NCBI RefSeq assembly: GCF_039954625.1
Contig: NZ_CP157199.1
Location: 1,116,001-1,180,000 of the forward strand
From: Pontimicrobium sp. SW4
GTDB taxonomy: Bacteria; Bacteroidota; Bacteroidia; Flavobacteriales; Flavobacteriaceae
DNA: 64,000 nucleotides
Reading direction: 5' to 3'
Numbering within the stretch: the stretch's first letter is position 1; each line of letters starts with the position of its first letter. The notes under the pieces are model-generated. The model saw only the letters and a list, made by a program, of their open reading frames with translations. It was not told the origin of the DNA and did no database searches. Below are positions 9,656-19,151 of the stretch, one piece after another. A program made the position numbers and the translations under genes.

Positions 9656-10720
9656 TTATAGCCACTTTTTGCGCTTAAAGTAGAATAACATGCCAATAAA
9701 AAGAACAATCATAATTCCCCATAATACGAAATACCCATTTTTATAGTGCAGTTCGGGAATATTCTCGAAATTCATTCCATAAATTCCAGCAATAAAGGTT
9801 AGCGGAATAAATATAGTTGCAATAATAGTAAGTACTTTCATGACTTCATTCATTTTATTACTTATGGTAGTCATGTACATATCCATAAGTCCCCAAATCA
9901 TTTCTCTATAAATATCAATGTTTTCTGATACTTGAATGATATGATCATAGATGTCTCGGTAAAAATGAATGGTTTTTTTATGAATAAGTTTATGCTCAAT
10001 TTTTTCAATTCTATTAATTATTTCTCGCAATGGAAAAATTGCTCGTCGCACTTTTAAAACTTCACGTTTAAGTGATTGAATTTGTGTGGTTATATCTTCT
10101 TTTGGGTTGCCACTAAAAAGGAGGTCTTCTAACTCTTCAATTTTATTACCCATTGTTTCTATAATTTCGTAGTAATGGTCTACCACAGAATCAATAAGCG
10201 TATAGAGTAGATAATCTGCTCCTAAATTGCGAATCCTTCCTTTTTTGGTTCTTATTCTATCTCTAACGGAATCAAAAACATCCCCTTCGGCTTCTTGAAA
10301 AGATAATACATAATTAGCGCCTAACACAAAACTTACTTGTTCTGAAACGACATTTTCATCGTTATCATAATACAGCATTTTTACAACGACAAATAAATAT
10401 CCTTCATATTCATCTATTTTTGGGCGCTGCGAGGTATTTACAATATCTTCAAGTGTTAAAGGGTGAATATCATAATTTTCACCAATTTTTTCTATTTCAT
10501 TAATATTATTTAGACCATTTATGTTAATCCAAGTTATAGAATCGGTGGTTTTGTAATGAAGAACATCTTTAATGTTTTTCAGCTCTTTCTCTTCAACATG
10601 ATCTGCATTGTAATCAAAAGATTCAATAAAAAGTTTAGACAATTTACTCCCTGTATATATTAAAGCACCTGGAATTTGTCCAACGTGTTTTTTGTATTTT
10701 GTAGTTCTTTTTTTTGCCAT
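9656..10720 (-). CDS. corA: Magnesium/cobalt transporter CorA
   Basis: 354 residues, normal CorA length. The long cytoplasmic N-terminal domain (residues 1-270) is followed by two C-terminal membrane helices. The first ends in the signature YGMNFENIPEL (GMN selectivity motif); the second is YFVLWGIMIVLFIGMLFYF. LEDIVNTSQRPKIDEYEGYLFVV in the soluble domain is also characteristic. It mediates divalent cation uptake across the inner membrane as a pentamer (family knowledge). A mechanosensitive channel gene lies immediately upstream in the same orientation. Confidence 0.95.
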   Translation of the reverse strand: MAKKRTTKYKKHVGQIPGALIYTGSKLSKLFIESFDYNADHVEEKELKNIKDVLHYKTTDSITWININGLNNINEIEKIGENYDIHPLTLEDIVNTSQRPKIDEYEGYLFVVVKMLYYDNDENVVSEQVSFVLGANYVLSFQEAEGDVFDSVRDRIRTKKGRIRNLGADYLLYTLIDSVVDHYYEIIETMGNKIEELEDLLFSGNPKEDITTQIQSLKREVLKVRRAIFPLREIINRIEKIEHKLIHKKTIHFYRDIYDHIIQVSENIDIYREMIWGLMDMYMTTISNKMNEVMKVLTIIATIFIPLTFIAGIYGMNFENIPELHYKNGYFVLWGIMIVLFIGMLFYFKRKKWL

Positions 10721-10754
10721 AAAAACATAATACTATATGTTATAAATATACTAT

Positions 10755-11291
10755 TTATATAGCATCACTACCATCATCTATAGCATCTTTTTCAACTAAA
10801 GTCACTGCTTTTTGTAGAATTAAATTGTTTGGATAGGTCACTAAATCGCCATTATCCATTCTAAGGTGTAATTGAAAAGCTCGAATATCTTCAATAATGG
10901 CTTCTATTGGAAAATCTTTATCATGTATTTGTATTTTGTCTCCAACTTTATATGGAAATGAAAAAAACATGATAACACCAGAGGTTATATTACTTAAAAT
11001 AGACCAAATTGCAAAAAGCGCAATTCCAATAACTGCAAAAACTGAAGAAAACACTAATGATAAATCTTCTGGTTCTGCACCAAAAATAAAGGCTTCAATA
11101 AGTAATACAATAAGAAATAGTGTGACGGTTACATACCTATTAATAAGTTTGATTCTTGCATCATTAATACCGCTTTTTCTGCCTATTTTATTTATAGCAG
11201 TTTTAATAATAAATCGCAAAGTAAATAGAATTGAAAAAACAATTAGTGTATTAATTAACTCGTTTTGATATGTTGTTAAGAAATTGGTCAT
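10755..11291 (-). CDS. Small MscS-like mechanosensitive channel
   Basis: 178 residues from the ATG at 11291 (MTNFLTTYQNEL). The longer frame begins at a TTG at 11330 and lacks support, so the ATG is preferred. Three membrane segments are followed by a beta domain with YKVGDKIQIHDKDFPIEAIIEDIRAFQLHLRMDNGDLVTYPNN, which is the MscS upper beta domain. The C-terminal alpha/beta cage domain is absent, as in minimal MscS homologues. It probably relieves osmotic downshock at the inner membrane. Confidence 0.87.
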   Translation of the reverse strand: MTNFLTTYQNELINTLIVFSILFTLRFIIKTAINKIGRKSGINDARIKLINRYVTVTLFLIVLLIEAFIFGAEPEDLSLVFSSVFAVIGIALFAIWSILSNITSGVIMFFSFPYKVGDKIQIHDKDFPIEAIIEDIRAFQLHLRMDNGDLVTYPNNLILQKAVTLVEKDAIDDGSDAI

Positions 11292-11335
11292 TTTGTAATC
11301 TTTTTGTAAAGATAAAAAGTTGCTAATCAAAAAAA

Positions 11336-12244
11336 CTATTTAAGCATAAGAGTTTCTCTTAACATACTATCCTTGTTGCTATTTTTGCTCCAATATGGCG
11401 ATTTAATGGTTTTTAATTTTGTTGCTTTAGTAGTTAATGTTTCACTATCACTTTTAGTTGTTTCTGTCCAACTTAATATCTCGTAAGGTGATGTTTTATT
11501 AAAGTTAATAGTTAAAACTCTTTCTAATTCGGGATAACTAATAGAGTAAGAGCCTAATTTTAATTCAGCGTTTGCTTGATATGGTTTTAACTCAACATGT
11601 TTCAAACTAATAAATTCAAACGAAGGAATTATGTTTAAACTTCCAGTTGGTAGCTCTTTTGGATTTATTCGAAGCTGTGTCCAAAGTTCATTTTCTAAAA
11701 TCGTTTTTTCTAATTGGTAGTTTTGGTCAGCCTCACCTTCAAAGTACGAATGTGAATTGATTTCAAAATCTTTCTTATTATTGAGTTGCATATAGGTTTG
11801 TCCACACCACTCTTGTATTGAACTAGATATTTTAATAGCATGTTCTACTTTTGGAAGGGGATAGAAGGTGCTTTGCATGATGGAATATGGATAAATACCT
11901 GTATTGAATTTTTTGGTTGCGTTTAACTTTAAAACTGATATATTTTCAGGATTTTGGTTATTTGCTTTTACTTGTTCTACTGGAAGAAAATCTTCGGTAA
12001 CATAGATTAATACTGCATGTCCTTTTCTAATTTCACCATAGCGAGCTTGTTCTAACTCATAAGATGTTATTTCTGCTTCTCCAGCATACCAATAATCTTT
12101 AAACTCGTCGCTTAGTTCTCTATACTTTGTATTACTTGATAGTTTGGTTGTTTTTTTATCTTCATTGTTTTTACAAGATATACTAACAATTAAAAGAACT
12201 GCTATAAGAAAGCTAGTAATGCTTTTGTTATTATGTGTTTTCAT
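11336..12244 (-). CDS. Conserved flavobacterial lipoprotein upstream of maf, function unknown
   Basis: 302 residues with lipobox SISC (Cys at about residue 24, followed by KNNEDKK). The mature part is globular and beta-rich with no motif I can name. Homologues are sometimes labelled 'septum formation inhibitor Maf' only because of their position next to maf; the protein itself has no Maf motifs. Six bases separate the stop of maf from its start. It is likely anchored in the periplasm or outer membrane, and the role is open. Confidence 0.8.
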   Translation of the reverse strand: MKTHNNKSITSFLIAVLLIVSISCKNNEDKKTTKLSSNTKYRELSDEFKDYWYAGEAEITSYELEQARYGEIRKGHAVLIYVTEDFLPVEQVKANNQNPENISVLKLNATKKFNTGIYPYSIMQSTFYPLPKVEHAIKISSSIQEWCGQTYMQLNNKKDFEINSHSYFEGEADQNYQLEKTILENELWTQLRINPKELPTGSLNIIPSFEFISLKHVELKPYQANAELKLGSYSISYPELERVLTINFNKTSPYEILSWTETTKSDSETLTTKATKLKTIKSPYWSKNSNKDSMLRETLMLK

Positions 12245-12250
12245 AGAACC

Positions 12251-12841
12251 TTATTTTTCTACAATGTCAATTAAATTTTGATATACTTTATGTACAGGTA
12301 ATCCCATTACATTAAAATAGGAACCCTCTAAGTGGGTGACTCCAATTTGTCCAATCCATTCTTGTATACCATATGCGCCAGCTTTATCCATTGGTGGAAA
12401 ATGACTTATGTAGTACCAAATTTCATCATCAGTTAACTCTTTAAAAGTCACTTTTGTAATATCATGTATTGTTTTTTCAGAAGAGATTGTTTTAAAACAG
12501 ACAGAAGTAATGACTTCGTGTGTAGTATTGCTCATAGATTTTAACATGTTAAAAGCCTCTTGTTCTGATCTTGGTTTACCAAGAGCTTCTTCATTATGCC
12601 AAACTATAGTGTCACTAGTAATGAGGATGTCATTTGGCTGCAACTCACTTTCAAAAGGCAGGGATTTTAACTGTGCTAGATAGTTGCTAATTTCAAAATG
12701 ACGTAAACGGTTTGGGTATTCTTCTTTTACGGGTTTTAAAATAACATCAAATTCTAAACCAAGATTTTTAAAAAATTCCTGACGCCTAGGAGAGCCTGAT
12801 GCTAAAATAATTCGATAATTTTTTAGTTTTTCGTTTAGCAT
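12251..12841 (-). CDS. maf: Maf-like nucleoside triphosphate pyrophosphatase
   Basis: 196 residues, standard Maf length. It has ASGSPRRQEFF at residues 14-24 (the Maf P-loop-like motif), SDTIVWHN with the catalytic Asp, LGKPRSEQEAFNMLKSMS, and the C-terminal DKAGAYGIQEWIG motif. It hydrolyses non-canonical or modified NTPs (dTTP/UTP/m5-NTPs in characterised members), removing them from nucleotide pools. It overlaps the upstream UbiA gene by one base (TAATG arrangement), so the two are translationally coupled. Confidence 0.93.
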   Translation of the reverse strand: MLNEKLKNYRIILASGSPRRQEFFKNLGLEFDVILKPVKEEYPNRLRHFEISNYLAQLKSLPFESELQPNDILITSDTIVWHNEEALGKPRSEQEAFNMLKSMSNTTHEVITSVCFKTISSEKTIHDITKVTFKELTDDEIWYYISHFPPMDKAGAYGIQEWIGQIGVTHLEGSYFNVMGLPVHKVYQNLIDIVEK

Positions 12842-13755
12842 TAATTAATAATTAATGGATATAGTAACAAAGATAACACACCAAATAACATAATTACTTT
12901 TAAAACATTAGATAAATGCTGATACTCTTTTTTTAGTTCTGCCGAAAAGATCTTGATTGTAAAATATAGCATTGGCCCAAGCACAAATATTAGAAAATAC
13001 ACAACAGCTAATATGTTATTATATAATTGCGAAACAATATAATTTATTAGAGCTAGTAAAGGAATAAATGAAAGCGCAAAAACAAGCATAGTTGCTCTAT
13101 CTCTACCAATAATAATTGGCAGTGTTTTCATTTGCGACTTATAGTCGCCATTAATATCTTCAATATCTTTAATGATTTCTCTTAAAAGATTTATTATAAA
13201 AGCAAAAAGCGCATAGTATAATGCAATTTTAAAAATGTCTAAGTATAATTCTCTATTACTACTTGTTAAAGAAGGAATTAAATCAAAAATAGGCACTATT
13301 AGAATGCTTAATGCTACTAATATTGAAATAATAATATTACCTAGAAGACATGTTTGTTTTAAGTAAGATGCATAAATGTAAAGTAGTGCAGAAATAATTA
13401 CAAATATGACTGCAAAACCGTTTCTGTTAATTGTATTTGACAAATAAAACCCAAGACCAACTCCAAGTACATTTAAAGCAATAAATAAGTTTAAAGCTGT
13501 TTTTTCTGAAATTATTTTACCTACTATGACTTTTTTTGGTTTGTTTACTAAATCAGTTTCAACATCATAAATATCGTTAATAATATTTCCTGCTGCTGCA
13601 ATAAATACGGTAGCTAATACAAGTAAAGAGAATTGCAGTGTATGTAAAGTAAGTTGAATATTAAAAGACTCAAAAAGGGCGTATTTAACAAGAACTTGAA
13701 CTAATGCAATAAGCAGAAGATTTTTCCAGCGGACGAGGTTTAAAATATTAGTCAT
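12841..13755 (-). CDS. UbiA-family prenyltransferase (geranylgeranylglycerol-phosphate geranylgeranyltransferase-like)
   Basis: 304 residues with eight or nine membrane segments. The first Asp-rich motif is NDIYDVETDLVNKP (residues about 60-73) and the second is the EIIKDIEDINGDYKSQMKTLP region, both required for Mg-diphosphate binding in UbiA enzymes. Bacteroidota members in this position are usually annotated as geranylgeranylglycerol-phosphate geranylgeranyltransferases, but the true prenyl acceptor here is not shown by the sequence. It shares one base with maf and sits 2 bp from the upstream small membrane protein gene. Confidence 0.87.
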   Translation of the reverse strand: MTNILNLVRWKNLLLIALVQVLVKYALFESFNIQLTLHTLQFSLLVLATVFIAAAGNIINDIYDVETDLVNKPKKVIVGKIISEKTALNLFIALNVLGVGLGFYLSNTINRNGFAVIFVIISALLYIYASYLKQTCLLGNIIISILVALSILIVPIFDLIPSLTSSNRELYLDIFKIALYYALFAFIINLLREIIKDIEDINGDYKSQMKTLPIIIGRDRATMLVFALSFIPLLALINYIVSQLYNNILAVVYFLIFVLGPMLYFTIKIFSAELKKEYQHLSNVLKVIMLFGVLSLLLYPLIIN

Positions 13756-13757
13756 CT

Positions 13758-14078
13758 TTAAGAGAATAAATAACTAATTAGGTATCTAACTAAAATGAAT
13801 ATTATTAGAAAAGTAATAATAAAAATGAATACTATTTTCTTCATTCGTTGTTTTTCAGTTTCTCTAATTCTATCTTTAATTCTATTTCTTTCAATATTGG
13901 TTAATTTCTTGTCATTAAAGTCTTTATGAAACTTCTCTTGACTTTGTAAATTGAGTTTGTGCTTAATTTCAGAAAATGCAACCTTTGGTTTCCTAAAAAA
14001 AACGTCGTGAGTATTGCCAGAACCTATATAACCAAAACCAATTTTATGCCTTCTTTTATTTCTTCTATTTCCTCTCAA
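13758..14078 (-). CDS. Small basic membrane-anchored protein, unknown
   Basis: 106 residues. A very basic N-terminus (MRGNRRNKRRHK) leads to a helical charged middle and one strong C-terminal membrane segment (residues about 80-104, MKKIVFIFIITFLIIFILV). The start overlaps the stop of kdsC by four bases, so it belongs to this operon. No family recognised. The topology predicts a tail-anchored inner-membrane protein with a basic cytoplasmic domain; nothing more can be said. Confidence 0.7.
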   Translation of the reverse strand: MRGNRRNKRRHKIGFGYIGSGNTHDVFFRKPKVAFSEIKHKLNLQSQEKFHKDFNDKKLTNIERNRIKDRIRETEKQRMKKIVFIFIITFLIIFILVRYLISYLFS

Positions 14079-14602
14079 TCGTATTTCGCATCAAAATTAG
14101 CATTCCATTTACCTTGTACTTTTAACACTTGCTCAATCACATCGCGTACTGCACCTTTGCCACCATTTTTATGAGAAATATAACTAGAAATCTCTTTAAT
14201 TTCTGGTGCAGCATCTTGAGGACAACAAGGTAAACCTACTAATGTCATTGTTGGGTAATCTGGAATATCGTCTCCCATATAAAGTACATTCTCTAGTTTT
14301 ATATCGTAGATGTGTAGAAACTCATTCATTTGGTCAATTTTATTGTGAGCACCTAAGTAAATGTCATTAACACCTAATCCTTTTAAACGCAAACGAACGC
14401 CTTCGTTAGACCCTCCAGAAATCACACAAACATTATAGCCTTGATCCACGGCAGTTTTTATTGCATAACCATCTTTAATGTTCATTCTTCGCAGCATTTC
14501 TCCTTTGGTAGTAATAGTTACAGTACCATCTGTAAGTACACCGTCTACATCAAAAATAAAGGTCGTTATATGGTGTAAATATTCTTTATAGCTTTTTCCC
14601 AT
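14075..14602 (-). CDS. kdsC: KdsC-like 3-deoxy-D-manno-octulosonate 8-phosphate phosphatase (HAD type)
   Basis: 175 residues. HAD motif I is FDVDGVLTDG (Asp18, Asp20), motif II is VISGGSNEGVRLRLKGLGV and motif III is NVLYMGDDIPDYP. This is the capless KdsC architecture that removes phosphate from Kdo-8-P in lipopolysaccharide core synthesis. It lies within the DUF2520-KdsC-membrane protein-UbiA-Maf operon that recurs in Flavobacteriaceae, with overlaps at both ends (17 bp with the upstream gene, 4 bp with the downstream gene). Confidence 0.92.
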   Translation of the reverse strand: MGKSYKEYLHHITTFIFDVDGVLTDGTVTITTKGEMLRRMNIKDGYAIKTAVDQGYNVCVISGGSNEGVRLRLKGLGVNDIYLGAHNKIDQMNEFLHIYDIKLENVLYMGDDIPDYPTMTLVGLPCCPQDAAPEIKEISSYISHKNGGKGAVRDVIEQVLKVQGKWNANFDAKYD

Positions 14603-15350
14603 GAGTTTGTTTAATTGATTTTGTTAGCAATTCATAAATATCTTTATGAATGTCTTTATCTAAGGTTTTTAAATGCTTTTTAATCGTTTTTTTATCACCT
14701 CGTTTTGCTGGACCAGTTTGAGCCATATAAGGAGATAATAATTCTATTTTGTTTGCAGTTTCTTTTATTAAAGGTTTTAAAATATTAAAATCTACACTTT
14801 TAGATTCTGTAATTTCATGACCAATACGATATAATTGATTTGTAAAGTTATTTACAAAAACGGCAGCCAAATGTAATGCAGCACGTTGATCGGAATTTAC
14901 CCTGTAATGCTTACAACCTAGAGCTTTCGAAAGCTCTTTTAGGAGTTGTAAGTCATTCTTGTCTTCTATTTCTATACAAATTGGGACTTCTGTAAAATCT
15001 ATATCTGCATCTTTCGTAAATGTTTGCAAAGGGTAAAACACACCACGTCTATTTTTTTTGTCTAAATCGTGTAAACTCACACTTCCCGATGTATGTACAA
15101 CAAGCTGATTACTAAATGGTAGTTGTGATGATAACGCTCCAATTACATCATCACTAACGGCAATAATGTAGATATCGGCAGTTTTTAAATCTGCAAGATT
15201 ATTAGTGATACTAACCTTATTTCGGTAAGATTCAATAGTTTTTAGATTTCTATTGTACCATTGTAAAACAGTGATGTCTTTAGCTTTTTCTAAAGCTTTA
15301 TACAAATGCGATGCTACATTTCCTGCGCCAATTAATACTACTGATAACAT
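14586..15350 (-). CDS. DUF2520 Rossmann-fold protein (F420-dependent NADP oxidoreductase-like)
   Basis: 254 residues. The N-terminal Rossmann domain has VVLIGAGNVASHLYKAL (GxGNVA dinucleotide loop), followed by the DIYIIAVSDDVIG strand and HTSGSVSL. The C-terminal all-helical DUF2520 domain has ALHLAAVFVNNFTNQLYRIG. The fold matches a 6-phosphogluconate-dehydrogenase-like NAD(P) oxidoreductase. The substrate is unknown. It is the first gene of the KdsC/UbiA/Maf operon. Confidence 0.9.
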   Translation of the reverse strand: MLSVVLIGAGNVASHLYKALEKAKDITVLQWYNRNLKTIESYRNKVSITNNLADLKTADIYIIAVSDDVIGALSSQLPFSNQLVVHTSGSVSLHDLDKKNRRGVFYPLQTFTKDADIDFTEVPICIEIEDKNDLQLLKELSKALGCKHYRVNSDQRAALHLAAVFVNNFTNQLYRIGHEITESKSVDFNILKPLIKETANKIELLSPYMAQTGPAKRGDKKTIKKHLKTLDKDIHKDIYELLTKSIKQTHGKKL

Positions 15351-15410
15351 ACTGCTAAAATAGATAAGTAAAATATGATTTAAAAGTTTGATGAACTATC
15401 TTTGTAAACA

Positions 15411-15797
15411 ATGGAAAAGAAAGATATTAAAACACGTGAAGATATTTATAAACTAGTATCTACATTCTACGCTAAAGTGAGAGTAAATGAAACTTTAGGA
15501 CCTTTTTTTGGAAATATTGAAGATTGGGATGAACACTTAGATAGATTGACAACATTTTGGGAATCTAGTCTGTTCTTGCAAACAAAATACTATGGAGACC
15601 CTTTAAAAGCCCATGCAAAAGCTGATAAAGAACACGGTAACAAAATATCTGAATTGCATTTTGGTGTGTGGCTAAATTTATGGTTTGAAACTATCGAAGA
15701 GCTTTTTATAGGAGAAACTGCCGAAAATGCTAAACGTCGCGCCAGAAAAATGGGTACTTTTTTATATCTTAAAATATTTGAAGCTAGACAGAAATAA
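15411..15797 (+). CDS. Group III truncated hemoglobin
   Basis: 128 residues. It shows the 2-on-2 globin pattern: FYAKVRVNETLGPFFG near the N-terminus, FWESSLFLQTKYYGDP, and the proximal His in ISELHFGVWLNLWFETI followed by a final helix with RARKMGTFLYLKIFEA. Group III truncated globins bind O2 or NO and are linked to microaerobic or NO stress in characterised bacteria. A TATCTTTG -7 element at 15397-15404 would place the transcript start within a few bases of the ATG, so the mRNA may be nearly leaderless. Confidence 0.9.
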   Translation: MEKKDIKTREDIYKLVSTFYAKVRVNETLGPFFGNIEDWDEHLDRLTTFWESSLFLQTKYYGDPLKAHAKADKEHGNKISELHFGVWLNLWFETIEELFIGETAENAKRRARKMGTFLYLKIFEARQK

Positions 15798-15889
15798 GAA
15801 TAATTTACTGCCTGTTAAAAGATTATTTAATAACTATTCTTTGTAAAGAAAATACTAAATTTGCATGATTTTAAAAGACGATTTCTGTT

Positions 15890-18800
15890 ATGTTAAAAAA
15901 ACTCTCCAATATTCTTTTTTCTACAAGACTTACTGCTACTTTATTTATTGTTTTTGCATTGGCAATGGCAATAGGAACTTTTATGGATGCAGGACAAGAA
16001 ACGTCGCCAACGCCATATTCAAGAACACTTATTTATAATGCATGGTGGTTTGAGACTATTATGGTTTTATTTACCATAAACTTTATAGGAAACATATTTA
16101 GATATCGCCTTTTAAGAAAAGAGAAATGGGCAACTCTAACATTACATTTAGCCTTTATATTTATTTTCATTGGTGCTTTTATTACTAGATATGTAAGTTT
16201 TGAAGGTATGATGGCAATTCGAGAAGGTGCTACCGAAAGCACTTTCTTATCTCAAAAGACATACTTAACGGTTTATATTGATGGAGATTACGTTATTAAT
16301 GGACAAAAGCAGCGTCTTCCAAGAGAATATGAAACTGATTTTTCTCATCGACTTGATAATTTTTTTGTAAGAAATGAGAGATATGATGATCAACCTGTAA
16401 GTATAAAGCTTGAAGAATTTATTCTTGGAGCTGAAGAAGATATTGTACCAGACGATTTAGGTGAAAATTACTTAAAGATTGTAGAAGCTGGAATGGGTGG
16501 TTCCCATAATCACTTTTTAAAAGAAGGTCAAGTGCAAAGTATTCATAACGTTTTGTATGCTTTAAACACACCTACAGATGGCGCAGTAAATATTACACAT
16601 ACAGATAGCTCATTGACTATTCAATCACCTTTTGAGGGTGAGTATATGACTATGGCAACACAAGCTCAAGGTAAATTGGTTAAAGATAGTATTCAACCAT
16701 TAGTATTACGTTCTAGATATATTATAGGAAACCAAACATTGGTGTTTCCTAAACCTGTAATAAAAGGGGTGTTTGATGTTGTAAAAAAATCTGAATTGCT
16801 AAAAAATGATGAAGATGGATTAGTATTAAGTGTGTCAGCAAATAACGAAACGCAAACGGTAAAATTACTAGGAGGTAAGGGTACCAGTAATGCTTTCAAA
16901 AAAGTAACTATTGGAGGTCTGGATTTTCATTTTAAATACGGTTCAAAAGTTTTTGAGTTGCCATTTAGTATAAAACTTAATGATTTTATTGCAAAGCGTT
17001 ATCCAGGAACAGAAAATAGTTATTCAGCTTATGAAAGTAAAGTCACTGTTTTAGATGAACAAGAAGGTGATTTCGATTTTCATATTTATATGAATAACAT
17101 TTTGAATCATAAGGGATATAGATTCTTTCAAGCCTCATTTGATGGTGATGAGAAAGGAACAATTCTATCTGTAAATCATGATTTTTGGGGAACAAATATT
17201 ACGTATTTAGGGTACTTCTTACTGTACTTTGGATTGATGGCAATTTTGTTTGCGAAGCATACACGTTTTGATGATTTACGTAAAGGCCTCAAAAAAATAA
17301 AAGCTAAAAAAGCGGCTATGTGTATTGCTTTATTTTTAGCAACCACTTTTGGACTTAGTGCACAGGAAACGCACACAGAAGATGATGGTCATGAACATGA
17401 ATCATCAACAATTAATAAAATTCAAGTAGACTCTATTTTAAGAGCAAATATTATATCTAAAGAACAAGCCGATAAATTTGGGCGTTTGGTAATTCAGGAT
17501 TTCGATGGACGAATGAAGCCGATAAACACCTATGCTTCTGAATTACTACGTAAATTAAGTAAACACGACACGTACGAAGAGTTTGATGCAAATCAAGTGT
17601 TTTTATCAATACAAGAGAGTCCTATTTTATGGTATAATGTGCCACTTATTTATCTAAAAGCTAAAAAAGCAGATACAATAAGAAGTATTATTGGTTTAGA
17701 TCCATCTGAAAAGTATGCCACTTTCGCACAATTTTTTACCGAAAGAGGAGAGTATAAATTGGACCCATATATGGTTGAGGCGACTAGAGCTCAAGTGCCA
17801 ACAGCTATTCAAAAGGAGTTTAGAGAAGCCAACCAACGTGTTAGTTTACTTTACTCTACGCTTAATGGCGAATCGTTAAAGATTTACCCAATTCCAGAGG
17901 ATGATAATAATAAATGGATATCGTCTTATGATTATAGAGACCAAAAAATTCAACTTAGAGACTCACTTTATGGTAACTTTATAAACACTGGTTTTAAAGC
18001 TTATTTGTATATGCTTAACGAAGGAAAAAAGTCTGGAGATTTTTCTGAAAGTAGCAAGTTACTTGATGCCATTAAAAAAACACAGCAAAAGTATGGTGCT
18101 GAGGTTATGATAAGCGATAAAAAGATTAATGCTGAAATTACCTATAACAAATACGATATTTTCAAAAAGCTATTTAGTTGGTATATGTACGCAGGTACAC
18201 TTATGTTTATTTTGTTAATAGTCCAAATATTTAAAGATAAAAGCAAAGGGATCAACTTAGCTGTTAAAATATTTAAATACATCATTTTAGGATTATTTAT
18301 TTTACATACTGCAGGACTTATTGTAAGATGGTATATTTCTGGTCATGCACCTTGGAGTGATGCTTATGAATCCATGATTTATGTAGCTTGGGCTACGATG
18401 TTATTTGGGCTGCTATTTGGAAAGAAAAGTGATATAACTATGGCTTCAACTGCATTTGTAACCTCTATGATATTAATGATTGCACACTGGAACTGGATGG
18501 ACCCTTCTATTGCAAATTTACAGCCAGTTTTAGATAGTTATTGGTTAATGATTCACGTAGCAGTAATAGTTGGTAGTTATGGGCCATTTGCTCTAGGTAT
18601 GATTTTAGGAGTTGTATCATTATTATTAATGATTCTTACAAACGAGAATAATAAAGCTAAAATGGGCTTGAACATTAAAGAGCTTACCATAGTTAATGAA
18701 ATGGCATTAACGGTAGGATTAGTAATGCTAGCTATTGGTAACTTTCTTGGTGGTATGTGGGCAAACGAAAGTTGGGGACGTTATTGGGGTTGGGATCCTA

Positions 18801-19084
18801 AAGAAACTTGGGCGCTTATTAGTATTATGGTGTATGCCTTTGTAATTCATATGCGTTTAGTTCCTGGGCTTCGAGGTCGCTTTACATTTAATGTGTTTTC
18901 TATTTATGCGTTTGCAAGTATTTTAATGACCTATTTTGGCGTTAACTTCTATTTAGCTGGATTACATAGTTACGCTAAAGATGACCAAGAAATAAGTGTG
19001 TATTTTATACTAGGTGCTGTTTTAGGAGTAGCTGTAGTAGCAATTTTGGCTTATAGAAAATATGCTAAGTATTATAAAAAGTAA
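15890..19084 (+). CDS. ccsBA: Fused cytochrome c biogenesis protein CcsB-CcsA (ResB-ResC)
   Basis: 1064 residues. The N-terminal half is ResB/CcsB (membrane helices at about 10-30, 50-75, 85-105, then a large periplasmic domain and a helix near 440). A hydrophobic stretch near 480-495 (MCIALFLATTFGLSAQ) leads into a second periplasmic linker. The C-terminal CcsA part (residues about 760-1060) has the WWD heme-handling motif WANESWGRYWGWDPKETWAL near residue 960 and flanking His residues. The fused enzyme exports and ligates heme to apocytochrome c at the outer face of the inner membrane. Fusion is the usual state in Bacteroidota. Confidence 0.93.
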   Translation: MLKKLSNILFSTRLTATLFIVFALAMAIGTFMDAGQETSPTPYSRTLIYNAWWFETIMVLFTINFIGNIFRYRLLRKEKWATLTLHLAFIFIFIGAFITRYVSFEGMMAIREGATESTFLSQKTYLTVYIDGDYVINGQKQRLPREYETDFSHRLDNFFVRNERYDDQPVSIKLEEFILGAEEDIVPDDLGENYLKIVEAGMGGSHNHFLKEGQVQSIHNVLYALNTPTDGAVNITHTDSSLTIQSPFEGEYMTMATQAQGKLVKDSIQPLVLRSRYIIGNQTLVFPKPVIKGVFDVVKKSELLKNDEDGLVLSVSANNETQTVKLLGGKGTSNAFKKVTIGGLDFHFKYGSKVFELPFSIKLNDFIAKRYPGTENSYSAYESKVTVLDEQEGDFDFHIYMNNILNHKGYRFFQASFDGDEKGTILSVNHDFWGTNITYLGYFLLYFGLMAILFAKHTRFDDLRKGLKKIKAKKAAMCIALFLATTFGLSAQETHTEDDGHEHESSTINKIQVDSILRANIISKEQADKFGRLVIQDFDGRMKPINTYASELLRKLSKHDTYEEFDANQVFLSIQESPILWYNVPLIYLKAKKADTIRSIIGLDPSEKYATFAQFFTERGEYKLDPYMVEATRAQVPTAIQKEFREANQRVSLLYSTLNGESLKIYPIPEDDNNKWISSYDYRDQKIQLRDSLYGNFINTGFKAYLYMLNEGKKSGDFSESSKLLDAIKKTQQKYGAEVMISDKKINAEITYNKYDIFKKLFSWYMYAGTLMFILLIVQIFKDKSKGINLAVKIFKYIILGLFILHTAGLIVRWYISGHAPWSDAYESMIYVAWATMLFGLLFGKKSDITMASTAFVTSMILMIAHWNWMDPSIANLQPVLDSYWLMIHVAVIVGSYGPFALGMILGVVSLLLMILTNENNKAKMGLNIKELTIVNEMALTVGLVMLAIGNFLGGMWANESWGRYWGWDPKETWALISIMVYAFVIHMRLVPGLRGRFTFNVFSIYAFASILMTYFGVNFYLAGLHSYAKDDQEISVYFILGAVLGVAVVAILAYRKYAKYYKK

Positions 19085-19151
19085 TCATTTTTAGTATTTA
19101 GAATAATTTTGATAACTAAATTTTAGTACCTTAGAAATCAAAATTTTATAT

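Noticed and set aside
11292..11330. 13 extra residues at the start of the MscS-like protein
   Set aside because: The longer frame begins with TTG and adds a stretch not seen in minimal MscS proteins; the ATG at 11291 fits better.
11336..12244. Annotation of the lipoprotein as 'Maf'
   Set aside because: It has no Maf motifs; the true Maf is the next gene (12251-12841).
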